Shown here: in pieces, positions 24,554 through 33,427 of the stretch
Numbering within the stretch: the first letter of the stretch is position 1
How the letters are laid out: every line of letters begins with the position of its first letter
Origin: Verrucomicrobia bacterium LW23
Lineage (GTDB): Bacteria; Verrucomicrobiota; Verrucomicrobiia; Methylacidiphilales; UBA1321
DNA: 64,000 bases
Reading direction: 5' to 3'
Assembly (NCBI GenBank): GCA_003054695.1
Contig: QAZA01000010.1
Location: forward strand, 186,001 to 250,000
Made by a program: the position numbers and the translations under genes
Notes under the pieces: generated by a model
The model's input: only the letters and a program-made list of their open reading frames with translations
Told to the model about the DNA's origin: nothing
Database searches by the model: none

Positions 24554-25215
24554 TATATCGACCTCAAGCGGGTACTGGGCACCTTGCTTCGCTCGCTTGC
24601 AGTTCCCAGGTAGACGCCCTCAGGTTCGGCATTGGCAAGGAGCAGAGCGCCGGCTCCAATGACACATCTTGCACCTATACAAATCCCGTCTCTCAGTGTT
24701 GCATTTACTCCAATAAAAGTTTGCTCTCCAATCGTCACATGCCCCGAGACTACCACATGCGATGCTATAAATACGTGGTCCTCGATTATTGAGTGATGCC
24801 CTATATGATTACCACTCCACAGAGTAACATTATTTCCAATGATTGTGAATGGCTGAATGGTATTGTCTTCAAGAAGAAAGCAATTATCGCCAATTCTGTC
24901 GGTCATGACGTTTGCGCGTGAGCTAATATAGCTTGCTAGTGTGTAACCCAGATTTCTCGCGGCGTTATACTTTTCTTTCCTTGCCGTATTAAGTTTATTG
25001 TAACCCATCGCCACGAAGAAACTGTTTTCATGCGGGGGATATAGCTCCTGAATTTTTACAAAGGGGACGACGGGAAGGCCGCAAAACGTATCTTCCTTTA
25101 TATACTCCGCGTCCACAGTAAAGCATACGATTTCGTAACTGGAATCGTGCGTAAAATAGTAGTGGGCCACCTCAGCGGCTGCACCGATACCGAAGAGAAT
25201 CAGACGCTTTTTCAT
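24553..25215 (-). CDS. NeuD/PglD-like sugar O- or N-acyltransferase (hexapeptide repeat)
   Basis: A 220-residue acyltransferase. The N-terminal 80 residues are a Rossmann-like sugar-binding domain (KKRLILFGIGAAAEVAHYYF) and the rest is a left-handed beta-helix of imperfect hexapeptides such as IGDNCFLLEDNTI, IGNNVTLWSGNHIGHH and IGARCVIGAGALLLANA. His139 and His140 in GHHS fit the position of the catalytic base in this family. It likely uses acetyl-CoA or another acyl-CoA on a nucleotide sugar. Gene order puts it between a methyltransferase and the propeller gene, both on the same strand. Confidence 0.88.
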   Translation of the reverse strand: MKKRLILFGIGAAAEVAHYYFTHDSSYEIVCFTVDAEYIKEDTFCGLPVVPFVKIQELYPPHENSFFVAMGYNKLNTARKEKYNAARNLGYTLASYISSRANVMTDRIGDNCFLLEDNTIQPFTIIGNNVTLWSGNHIGHHSIIEDHVFIASHVVVSGHVTIGEQTFIGVNATLRDGICIGARCVIGAGALLLANAEPEGVYLGTASERSKVPSTRLRSI

Positions 25216-25231
25216 TTAAAGTTGTTCTTCT

Positions 25232-25996
25232 TTACGTGGTGGCTTCGAAATAAAGGACCATCGCCTTTTGTGAGCCTGAACATGCTTTCTGCAGCCAATG
25301 AAGGGGCAGCAAAAGATGTTTATTCAGTATCAACCCAAGCACGGAGGGAAACGATGTTTTGAAGGGAACTTTTCTCTGGCCCGATAGCTTTGTTTGATCT
25401 AGTTTTGATAGTTTCAGCTTATGAGCCTCCGAGCGCTTTACCAGAAAGTTTGAAACGGGGAAAAGTATGTTGGACACGGGATACGTCAATCCGGAGAGAT
25501 GTTTAAGTTTCCACCCATTTCTCTCTGTCAGCTGTTGGATGGAGTCCCGGGTATACCGCCGATAGTGGCCGGCGATTTCATCTTCAATTCCCCAATAGGC
25601 GGGGCAGGATGGCACTAATCCGATCATCAGGCCGTGTTCAGCAAGCAGAGTTGAAGCTTTGTTCATAAAGGCTTGCTCTTCGGTATCGTTCAAGTGTTCG
25701 ATTACCATGCAACTGATGATGAGATTTGCCTTTTGAATGAATGATGCAGAGAGATAATCACCGATCATTGTCTTCAGACGTCCGGACTGGATTTCTGTTG
25801 GGAATCTGTTGTTTATGCCTTCGATTGTGGTGTCCTGATAATCGATGACAGTCCCCGTCCAACCCTGCTTTAGTAGTAAAGATGTTATTTCACCACTACC
25901 AGGGCCTATTTCGATGAAGTGGCCTGGGATTATTTGTTGTAAACGCTCCTCAAGATAGGTAAGTTGCAGGATGGTGCCCGGCGGAAGTACTTTCAT
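25232..25996 (-). CDS. Class I SAM-dependent methyltransferase
   Basis: A 254-residue protein. Motif I is FIEIGPGSGEIT near residue 28, strand 4 contains NLIISCMVIEHLND, and the C-terminal third is basic with hydrophobic patches (YPVSNILFPVSNFLV), as seen in methyltransferases acting on lipid-linked or membrane-near glycans. Its ATG overlaps the stop of the GT2 gene by 4 bp (ATGA), so it probably acts with that glycosyltransferase. Confidence 0.83.
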   Translation of the reverse strand: MKVLPPGTILQLTYLEERLQQIIPGHFIEIGPGSGEITSLLLKQGWTGTVIDYQDTTIEGINNRFPTEIQSGRLKTMIGDYLSASFIQKANLIISCMVIEHLNDTEEQAFMNKASTLLAEHGLMIGLVPSCPAYWGIEDEIAGHYRRYTRDSIQQLTERNGWKLKHLSGLTYPVSNILFPVSNFLVKRSEAHKLKLSKLDQTKLSGQRKVPFKTSFPSVLGLILNKHLLLPLHWLQKACSGSQKAMVLYFEATT

Positions 25997-26943
25997 GCCT
26001 TCCCACCTATTGTATAGTCTATGACATATAAGGGCCTGCCTTTAATTTCATCGAATATCTGCCCGACGTACAGGCCTATTATTCCCATACAGGTCAGGAT
26101 CGCACCGGTGCTGACGAGGGGCACGATGACAAGGCTTGTCCAGCCCGGGAGTGCGCCGTGTACAAAGTATGAATAGAGCACTCCAAGTGTAAGGAGGAAG
26201 CCGAGAGCGGCGAAGCCCAGCCCGAGGCCAACTATCAGGCGAAGGAATGAGGTGTTCTGAAATAGTATTCCGTTTATGGAATGTGCAATAAGGGCGGAGA
26301 GTGTATAAGAGCTTTTGCCCGCGTGACGTTCCTGGTGCTCGTAGTTTACGGTAGCCTTTTCAAAGCCGAGCCACAGGAGGATGAGCATATAGTGGCGATC
26401 TTTCTCTTTGAATCGGAGGAATGCATCTATCACTTTTCGGCTGATGAGGGAGTAGGATGCATAGCTACCATCTACTTTTGATCCTACAAGAAAGCTGAGC
26501 AGTGAGAAGTAGAGGTGGGAGCCGAGGACACGCCACCAGGAGTGGTTTCTTGTGATTCTGCGCGCCATAACCAGCTCGCAACCGGGCAGCTTTTCTATCA
26601 GGCTGGGGATCAATTCGGGCGGATCTTGCAGATCTCCGTCCATCACTACGGCGTGTGTTCCTTTGGCTATGGAGAGGCCGGCGGTGATGGCTATGTGCTG
26701 GCCGAAGTTGCGACTGAGGCGCACGCCTACTACTTCCGGATATGTATCTACAAGCCGGGTGATGGTGTCTTTTGAGTTGTCGGGGCTGCGGTCGTCCACG
26801 AGGATGATTTCGAAGCCTGAGGCGGCCTTTTCGAGGGTGGCGCGGAGGCGTGCGCACAGTTCATCCAGGCAGTCCGCACATTTATAGACGGGTACGACTA
26901 CGCTAATAAAGAGGGCGTCTTGTTCTGGTGTTACGGAAGCCAT
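25993..26943 (-). CDS. Family 2 glycosyltransferase, polyprenyl-phosphate type
   Basis: A 316-residue membrane glycosyltransferase. The GT-A domain has VVPVYKCADCLDEL, the nucleotide-binding VDDRSPDNS and the metal/DXD region MDGDLQDPPE. Two C-terminal membrane helices follow (about 234-258 and 268-295), the layout of GtrB/ArnC/DPM1-like enzymes that transfer a sugar from UDP, GDP or CMP donors to undecaprenyl phosphate. The gene is preceded by a large membrane protein gene 12 bp upstream and followed by a methyltransferase with a 4-bp overlap. The transferred sugar cannot be inferred. Confidence 0.92.
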   Translation of the reverse strand: MASVTPEQDALFISVVVPVYKCADCLDELCARLRATLEKAASGFEIILVDDRSPDNSKDTITRLVDTYPEVVGVRLSRNFGQHIAITAGLSIAKGTHAVVMDGDLQDPPELIPSLIEKLPGCELVMARRITRNHSWWRVLGSHLYFSLLSFLVGSKVDGSYASYSLISRKVIDAFLRFKEKDRHYMLILLWLGFEKATVNYEHQERHAGKSSYTLSALIAHSINGILFQNTSFLRLIVGLGLGFAALGFLLTLGVLYSYFVHGALPGWTSLVIVPLVSTGAILTCMGIIGLYVGQIFDEIKGRPLYVIDYTIGGKA

Positions 26944-26955
26944 AGTGAAGGGATA

Positions 26956-28404
26956 TCAAGGCGCTTTTGTCAGTGTTTTGCCTTCTATATTAAAGGTGAG
27001 GACTTTTTCTGGCGTGTATCGCTTTTCATCATGGCGAAGCTCGTGGTTGGACGCCTTATTGCGGTACAGTGTAATTTGATAGTAGCCGTTGGGCGAGCGT
27101 TTGTTGCGGCGGAAATCGTAGGTGGCGATCTGGAGGGCCAGGTTGTACCCGGGGCCGCCGGGCTGGTGGTAGGTGTGAAGGTCTTCAACGCCTACCATGC
27201 CGCGTCTCCAGTGCAGGCTGTTGCCGTAGTAGAGCAGGTCGCTGCGGTGGTAGGGCAGGCGTTCTCCTTCGTGTCCGTTGAAGGGGATTTGTTCCGTTAT
27301 TGCGCCTTCTTTCCATTCAATAACGGGCCATCGGTCGCCCATACTCAGGTCATCTTTATTAAATACATTGGGCGCTACAATGCCTACATAGAGAAGCCAG
27401 TAGCCTTCGATATGGGGGGGCAGTCGCTTTCCCGTAAGCTCTCCCACAATGCAGTTGGCAAAGAAAACGGGGAGCACCAGGGCGTATACGCCTACGTACG
27501 CGGGAAAGAGGATGTGACGGATGCGGGCGAGGGCGAGGATGGGTTGTGTGGGCGCGGCGGTTTGTGGCGCGCCGGCGAAGGAGAACCAGGCGGCCGGGGC
27601 GAAGATGGCGACCCAGTAGATGACCTCGATAAACGGGAGGATGGAGAGTTGGAGGGCAACAATGGAGCCGACGATGAAGATTCCGCCCCAGGCAATGACA
27701 AAGATTTTGCCGATGCGGGTGAAGACCAGGGGCAGCATTGCGAGTTGAAAGACCGTCTGGAAGAAAGTGACGACCATGGAGCCGTACCAGAAGGCGTCGG
27801 GGGACCATGCCTCCAGCCAGCGAAAGAGCGTGTAGAGGCTGGAGAGGTAGCTGCTGACGAAAAGAACGGCGGAGGTTCTGCCCTCAAACCAGTACGTATC
27901 GTGCAGGTGATAGAAGACGGCCTGGAAGCTTAGCGCGGCATAGCAGGTAAACAGGATGAGGTAGAAGGCCTGGAACTGGCCCTCGGCAGGCGCAGGGCTC
28001 GGCTTTGCCAGTAGGCAAAGGCGGCCGCTATCGAGCACGGCCATGCCGGCCAGCAGGGGCACCATCATCAGCGGGCCCAGGTGGTAGGTGGCCGTGGTGA
28101 GGGAGTAGGACATGTGGGTGCCAGCCAGGATCAGGGCGCAGGCGGCCGGCGCAATGCCCAGGGTAAGGCCGAGGGCCAGGAGCAACTGCACGCATGTCTC
28201 CAGAAACGGGATGGGGACGCTGAGACCGGCAATGGTGACGGGGTCGAAAAAGTAGTAGCTGTCACGCGCAATAAATGCGCACCGCCAGGTAATGATGAGG
28301 CCCAGGGCTATCCGCAGCACGGCCAGCTTCTGCGCCTCCCTATCGCAGTCGGCAATGGAGGGGAAGGCGGTGCGCCGCAAAAGGTTGCTGAACATCGGGG
28401 TCAT
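26956..28404 (-). CDS. Polytopic membrane protein, HTTM-like
   Basis: A 482-residue protein with about eight to ten hydrophobic segments in its first 340 residues and a soluble C-terminal part of about 130 residues. The opening (AVLRIALGLIITWRCAFIARDSYYFFDPV) resembles the HTTM (horizontally transferred transmembrane) domain related to vitamin-K-dependent gamma-carboxylase; this is by-eye similarity only. The track of the frame begins with TTG at 28455, but ATG at 28404 or 28395 begins a more plausible N-terminus. It is 12 bp upstream of the GT2 gene and could act in glycan transfer across the membrane. Confidence 0.6.
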   Translation of the reverse strand: MTPMFSNLLRRTAFPSIADCDREAQKLAVLRIALGLIITWRCAFIARDSYYFFDPVTIAGLSVPIPFLETCVQLLLALGLTLGIAPAACALILAGTHMSYSLTTATYHLGPLMMVPLLAGMAVLDSGRLCLLAKPSPAPAEGQFQAFYLILFTCYAALSFQAVFYHLHDTYWFEGRTSAVLFVSSYLSSLYTLFRWLEAWSPDAFWYGSMVVTFFQTVFQLAMLPLVFTRIGKIFVIAWGGIFIVGSIVALQLSILPFIEVIYWVAIFAPAAWFSFAGAPQTAAPTQPILALARIRHILFPAYVGVYALVLPVFFANCIVGELTGKRLPPHIEGYWLLYVGIVAPNVFNKDDLSMGDRWPVIEWKEGAITEQIPFNGHEGERLPYHRSDLLYYGNSLHWRRGMVGVEDLHTYHQPGGPGYNLALQIATYDFRRNKRSPNGYYQITLYRNKASNHELRHDEKRYTPEKVLTFNIEGKTLTKAP

Positions 28405-28529
28405 GATGGAGCCGCATGACGCCGGACTCCTGCGTAGTTGCCGCGCCGGCGTCAATGTCAGTAGGTGGGGGGATTGTATGGCGTTCTACAAGAGACTTGC
28501 CTGGGAGGCTGCCTGGGGGTTCTGCGTAC

Positions 28530-30185
28530 TTACTTCTGCGGCAAAATCTCCCTGGTGGGGTAGAGCCAGTTTTTGAGACGGTTGCGCAGGCGGCGAAAGA
28601 TTTTATCGGGCCTGCGGAGGGAGGTCCGCATGGTTATCTTCTCGGGAACGATCTCCACCGAGAGCAGATGGGCGGCGGCTTCAAAACAGTCCCACTCGCT
28701 AATCTCCGCGGCGCGATCGAAAGTGCAGGTCACGTCCACGCCATCCATATCTCTCTCGATGGGGATGAGAATGTTGTTCCGCTTGCCATGCCCGACATTA
28801 AAGTCGGCCACAATGCCTTCGCCATCCAGGACGATCTCCACCCTGTTGGAGAGGGCGCCCACCGGCTGGCCAAAGCGAATGTGAAGCTCGTCGCCCTTCA
28901 TGGCGCTGCCCAGGCGAAGGTGAACGGTCTGTTTGCACCAGCCATCGTCGCGAAGGCCATTTACGCCAAGGATCTCTCTGTAGCGAGGGAAGGACTCAAT
29001 ATCCACCTTTTGCGGGTAAACGCCATAAAAGTAGGCGAAGATCCGTTCCTTTTCCTTGCGCGCGATGGTCTCGTTGGTGGCCCACAGAGTCAGCTTTTGC
29101 TTCAGCCACTCCGGCGCGCTAAGCAAAAAGAGCTTGCGACGCGCGGCTTCGAACTGGCCCTCCTCCAGGTTTCGCAGCATGCGGAGGCTGAGAAGGGGGT
29201 CGCCGTCTCCATGGCGAAGCAGTGTCTTCAGCTTCGACTTCATCGACCTCAGCTGTGGGGAGTAGGACTCAAGGCGCCTTGCCCTTGAGAGAGCGCCTGG
29301 CCTGGCAAGGACGTGCAGGTGATCGACAAAGAGCCTGATATGAGCCTCCCCGGCGTAGTCACAGGCCCACCGGAAAACCCTGTCCAGCGCCACGGGAGTT
29401 TCCGAATAGAAGTCGTCCCTGCGGTGGTCCGCAGTTACCGAGAGGATGACGGGGGGATTGCAGCCGGACAAGACCGTAAAGTCCCGGCTTTCGCAAATGG
29501 AGTCCGCCAGCTGGCCGTCAATCGTATCCGCAAAGCCGGTGATGAGATGGCGGGAGTGGACGAAAATGGGGTGCTGATGAAAGCCCCGGTAGGAGAGGAC
29601 ATCTCCCTTTCTCTCAAAAAGATTGGACGGCCAGCGGGAGTGACAGGCGCCGTCTTCCAGAATCTGATCCTTTTGAATGGGGTGGAGATAGTCCAGGATA
29701 TACTCTACCGCTTTCTCTTTCGTAAACTGGTTCCTGCAATCGCGGGAGAGCTTCTCTGTACAGGTGTTGCTTAGACGCAGGCCCAGGCTGAAGCAGGATT
29801 TGCCTTTGGAAATAGCAGTATTGTACACCGCCTCAAAAAAGCCGTCATGATAGCATACATCGGCCGACGAAAAGATGACGCCTTTTACTTTAGATCGGTA
29901 CCTCTCGATACAATGCTTATGCGCATTGGTAAGCGCGCTAAATGGGTTACCCTTTTCAAACTCCGTAACGTGTACAATTACCTTGAAATCCTCGTTGAGA
30001 TTATCGGCTTCTACAATCTCATTAATGGCGGCCAGGCTGTCCTCTGCCGTATAGATGATGTAGAGCGGGCGCCCCTCGTTGCTTAACGCGGACAGGTTTT
30101 GCTTCGACCGTTCCGTCGGAAGACACATTGTCCTCCAGAGATCGATATAGAACTTTCCAAAAACAACGTTACAGATGGCTATCAT
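28530..30185 (-). CDS. Glycan-locus protein of unknown function with C-terminal DGWC domain
   Basis: A 551-residue protein. The first 300 residues have an alternating alpha/beta pattern (PLYIIYTAEDSLAAINEI, FKVIVHVTEFEK, KGVIFSSADVCYHDG) that would fit a glycosyltransferase-like fold; SSAD is a possible metal site but no family was recognised. Residues about 400-515 contain GVNGLRDDGWC (DGWC at 414-417) followed by beta strands with LRLGSAMKGDELHIRFG. The same signature occurs in the 698- and 579-residue proteins nearby. No signal peptide or membrane segment. A strong hairpin separates it from the methyltransferase gene upstream on the same strand. Confidence 0.6.
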   Translation of the reverse strand: MIAICNVVFGKFYIDLWRTMCLPTERSKQNLSALSNEGRPLYIIYTAEDSLAAINEIVEADNLNEDFKVIVHVTEFEKGNPFSALTNAHKHCIERYRSKVKGVIFSSADVCYHDGFFEAVYNTAISKGKSCFSLGLRLSNTCTEKLSRDCRNQFTKEKAVEYILDYLHPIQKDQILEDGACHSRWPSNLFERKGDVLSYRGFHQHPIFVHSRHLITGFADTIDGQLADSICESRDFTVLSGCNPPVILSVTADHRRDDFYSETPVALDRVFRWACDYAGEAHIRLFVDHLHVLARPGALSRARRLESYSPQLRSMKSKLKTLLRHGDGDPLLSLRMLRNLEEGQFEAARRKLFLLSAPEWLKQKLTLWATNETIARKEKERIFAYFYGVYPQKVDIESFPRYREILGVNGLRDDGWCKQTVHLRLGSAMKGDELHIRFGQPVGALSNRVEIVLDGEGIVADFNVGHGKRNNILIPIERDMDGVDVTCTFDRAAEISEWDCFEAAAHLLSVEIVPEKITMRTSLRRPDKIFRRLRNRLKNWLYPTREILPQK

Positions 30186-30287
30186 GCGATGGCTAGCTAG
30201 CCTCAGCTGCGACTTGATTGCAAGCTAAAACTCCCAGCCTGCAACAGCCTGTAATTGAGGAACGGGACGCAGGGCGGCCCCCCTACC

Positions 30288-30322
30288 GCATTTTGCACAG
30301 ACGGGACGTCTGAGCAAAATGC
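30288..30322 (-). terminator. Very strong intergenic hairpin
   Basis: GCATTTTGC-A-CAGACG, loop GGA, CGTCTG-A-GCAAAATGC: 15 base pairs with one A/A mismatch. It starts 17 bp after the methyltransferase stop (30340) on the minus strand. No T-run follows, so it may instead protect an mRNA end or be a repeat element. The remaining bases of the 154-bp gap show nothing else. Confidence 0.5.
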
Positions 30323-30339
30323 AATGGGATTGCACGAAC

Positions 30340-31023
30340 CTATTTGCGATGGCAGCACAGAGCGAAGAGATAGTGCGCCATGGGGTAGAAACCTGTATGC
30401 ACAACCTCGTCGTTCATGGAGAAGATAAAGACCTGATGGAAATAGAGTTGCATCAGCGCTTTCAGATCCTTGGCCGTCTTGCAATTCACGTGGCCGGCTT
30501 TGCTGGGCGGAGAGGCGTAGGTCTGGGACTCGAGCGACGGCGAGCCCACAATAAGGGTACCGGTGGGCTTCAATGACTTGGCGAGATTATCGACAAACAC
30601 TTTCTCGTCGCTGGGCATAATGTGTTCGATAACATCACAACAATAGGCTGCGTCAAAGCCGCCTTCCACGGGGCCTTCCAGCATATCATGCACTTTATAA
30701 TCAACAGGCCAGCGGGGGTCGTGACGCGTCTTGGCGTCTTCAATAAAGACGGGATCAAAATCTGTTACCGTAATGTGCTTAACCTCCTGCTTGACAATGC
30801 GCGTTCCAAAAGCATCGGCGCAGCCCACTTCAAGCACCCTGTCAGCGCCGCTGAGCATTTTAGATACGAACTTGTAGCGCGATAAGAGAAAGACGAGGCG
30901 CCTCGGATCGTCTTGCCAGACTTGCCCGCTCATCAGGCCAAACTGAGCAGGATACTCCTGCTTCTCCAACAAGAATTGATACTGAGGTTCCTTTGTTTGT
31001 GAGGTCATATCGTGTTGCTTCAT
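30340..31023 (-). CDS. Class I SAM-dependent methyltransferase
   Basis: A 227-residue cytoplasmic methyltransferase. SAM motif I is VLEVGCADAFGTR, with Asp at the end of strand 2 in VTDFDPVFIEDA, and the core motif FDAAYCCDVIEHIMPSDE. It resembles the UbiG/Methyltransf_11 group. An alternative start at the ATG at 31008 would remove five residues. It is the first minus-strand gene facing the TIGR04372-type glycosyltransferase gene on the plus strand, with a 283-bp divergent region between. Confidence 0.85.
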   Translation of the reverse strand: MKQHDMTSQTKEPQYQFLLEKQEYPAQFGLMSGQVWQDDPRRLVFLLSRYKFVSKMLSGADRVLEVGCADAFGTRIVKQEVKHITVTDFDPVFIEDAKTRHDPRWPVDYKVHDMLEGPVEGGFDAAYCCDVIEHIMPSDEKVFVDNLAKSLKPTGTLIVGSPSLESQTYASPPSKAGHVNCKTAKDLKALMQLYFHQVFIFSMNDEVVHTGFYPMAHYLFALCCHRK

Positions 31024-31306
31024 TCCACGCCTGCAGTGCTAAAGCATCAGACGGGCGTTGTGGTCGGCGGTAGATTCGCCCGCGCGGTTTCCGTATGGTA
31101 GCAGAGCCGTACGCTTTCCACATTCATTTACGTTTTCATGCATACATGAGTGGCGCCTGTGCTCCATACATTGGGAGGCGGGCATTTACATTGTATACTC
31201 CACTCCATTCCATTGATGGTGGACAATACCATGTAAGATTCACTCCACTTCTACAGCCCGTCTACAAGGGTGTCTAGGAAAAAACACTATTCATCCCCCT
31301 TGGAAA
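31024..31306. promoter_or_regulatory. Divergent spacer between methyltransferase and TIGR04372-type gene
   Basis: 283 bp without an ORF that looks real. The right half is AT-richer, with several CCACTCCATTCC/CACTCCACTT-like direct repeats at about 31198-31255 and a TATACT hexamer at about 31194, which could serve as a -10 box for the plus-strand gene. Assignment of a promoter is weak. Confidence 0.25.
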
Positions 31307-33403
31307 ATGAGATATTCCAAAACCTTTATGGCTGAACCTCCCGATCCGTTGACGGATAAACTCTCCCATCTCGAACGAACGGTCGAGTCCCTGAAAAAAT
31401 GGCAGCGGCGCTCCTGGTTCAAACGCACATTTTACCGGTGGACTCCGCCGGAAGCACCCGCCACGATGGAGGAGACTGCCGAAAGGTCCAAGACATCGGT
31501 AGCCACACCCGCCGCGGAGACCGCGCCTCCTGTCGCCTCCCATCCTGCGGAGCTTACTATAAAGATGGTGCCGTACAGCTCCGTTCCGGCAATTCCGGCG
31601 GACCTTGCATTCGCACAATCCGTATGCAGCGAGCAAATGATATTTCCTGTAGCCATAGAGCGCCATGCTCATGGCCTGTTCGAGAATCTGGTGGTGGGCT
31701 GTAACGGGCTTAAGGATGATGGCTGGTGCAACCCAATGACTCATCTTCGCATAGGCCCTACATATGATGGTGATTCCATAGTTACCAAGTGGCGACGCAC
31801 CGCGACAGGCAAGCCTGTTGATCTGACCATCTCCGTTTCCGGCCATCAGCCTGTACATGCGCAGTTGCCGGATAATCACTTTACATTGCGTCTTGCTGTT
31901 GCCGCGGATCATCCAGTAACGGATGTTGTCTTCCACTTCGCAGAGTCCGGCTCCGTAACCGTAGATGATATACGAGCCTGGAACAGCTCCGCGTGCCTGG
32001 AATTCCTGCGTATTGAGCGCAGCGCTGCTTCTGTACATGTAGCAAAGGCTCCGACTTTTGCGGACTTCCAGACGCGCATGCGCGAAGCGGCTCCGTTTTC
32101 GGACGAAGCAAACCAACTGCTCACGTCCGTGGCGCTGAGCTGGGTGGCGCAGGGGCGGTTTGAGGAGGCCCGCTGGCTGTATGATTACATGTGGAGCTCA
32201 GATGCCGGCAATCGGTCCAACCCGGCCCGCATTATTGCCTATTTTCAACAACTTGCCGATATCGCCTACAAACAGATGCTGAGGGGCCTGGCCAGGGAGT
32301 CGCAGGAGACATTCCGCCAGCGCAAGGAGATCCGCATGCGGCTGGCCGAGGAGAATGCCGTGCCGGATTCGGTCGTGTACCTGGGCCCGTCGTGGACGCA
32401 GGCGTACGGGGACATCGCGAATCTCAGCTGGGCCATTCAGGACAACATCATGTCCCCCACCCCCAAAAAGCTGGTGCTGCTGCCGTGGACCGAGAAATCT
32501 CCTAACCAGCACCTGCTCAACTACTTCGCGCCGTGGATCGAGACGGACACCAGCCCGGAAACCCGCAACAGCCTGCCCGGCATTCTTCGCTGCCGGGATG
32601 CCTGGGAAGTCTCGCCCGCGGATATCCTGGAAATCACGCACCGGTGGAGCAAGTCCGGCCGCTCTGCGCTCCTCACTCTTAGCGATGAAGACAAACAGTA
32701 CGGCGCCGAGCTTATCAAGCAATTAGGATGTAATCCCGACGACTGGTTTGTATGCCTGCATGTACGTAATGCAGAAGCTACGGATGGCGATCTCAGCACC
32801 CGTAATGCTGTACTGGATACGTACCGTGATGTTGTCAAGATAGTAACCCAGGCCGGCGGCCGTGTCATCCGCATTGGGCCAAAGCTTGAACCACCATCAG
32901 ATATTCCGAATCTCATCGACTACGCCTCCGGCCCGTTGAGAACGAAGCAGGGCGACCTGTTTATTAATGTAGCCTGCAGATTCCTTATCGGCGGCATCTC
33001 CGGCCCCGGCAGTGTGGCGGAAGCCTTTGGCACGCCGCTGGTCCTGACAAATTGCTACCCGCTGAATGCGTGTGCGTTCAGCGGCCATTTCGTCTGCAAA
33101 CTGCTATGGCATGAGGAAGAAAACCGTTTCCTTACATTCCGAGAAATGCTGAACGAACCGTATTGCGGCATCCTGAGCCAGGCCGTGCTCCGCGAGCGAA
33201 AGCTGCGCCTCATTAACAATACGCCGGAGGATATGTGTTTACTGCTAAAGGAAGCACTCCTCTTTCACCAAGGCAGCATCGTATATACAGAGGAAGACGA
33301 AGCACTGCAGGCCCGGTTCGTCGCTATTATGAAGACGGCCCAGCCGCACTTTATAGGAAGGTTGAGCCGCGACTTTGTGTACAAATACCGTAACCTTCTC
33401 TGA
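31307..33403 (+). CDS. DGWC domain plus TIGR04372-type glycosyltransferase
   Basis: A 698-residue protein. Residues 13-45 are a charged helix, then a Pro/Ala/Thr-rich linker. Residues about 125-240 form the DGWC domain (GCNGLKDDGWC at 131-141 followed by THLRIGP and beta strands). Residues about 260-345 are helical and TPR-like. The C-terminal half (about 350-690) matches the TIGR04372 putative glycosyltransferase pattern: WFVCLHVRNAEATDGDLSTRN, RVIRIGPK and a late FLIGGISGPGSVAEAFGTP donor-binding loop. It is the only plus-strand gene in this part of the locus and is followed by a convergent gene after 24 bp. Confidence 0.75.
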   Translation: MRYSKTFMAEPPDPLTDKLSHLERTVESLKKWQRRSWFKRTFYRWTPPEAPATMEETAERSKTSVATPAAETAPPVASHPAELTIKMVPYSSVPAIPADLAFAQSVCSEQMIFPVAIERHAHGLFENLVVGCNGLKDDGWCNPMTHLRIGPTYDGDSIVTKWRRTATGKPVDLTISVSGHQPVHAQLPDNHFTLRLAVAADHPVTDVVFHFAESGSVTVDDIRAWNSSACLEFLRIERSAASVHVAKAPTFADFQTRMREAAPFSDEANQLLTSVALSWVAQGRFEEARWLYDYMWSSDAGNRSNPARIIAYFQQLADIAYKQMLRGLARESQETFRQRKEIRMRLAEENAVPDSVVYLGPSWTQAYGDIANLSWAIQDNIMSPTPKKLVLLPWTEKSPNQHLLNYFAPWIETDTSPETRNSLPGILRCRDAWEVSPADILEITHRWSKSGRSALLTLSDEDKQYGAELIKQLGCNPDDWFVCLHVRNAEATDGDLSTRNAVLDTYRDVVKIVTQAGGRVIRIGPKLEPPSDIPNLIDYASGPLRTKQGDLFINVACRFLIGGISGPGSVAEAFGTPLVLTNCYPLNACAFSGHFVCKLLWHEEENRFLTFREMLNEPYCGILSQAVLRERKLRLINNTPEDMCLLLKEALLFHQGSIVYTEEDEALQARFVAIMKTAQPHFIGRLSRDFVYKYRNLL

Positions 33404-33427
33404 TTCGCGCCTGCCTGCCCGCACACG

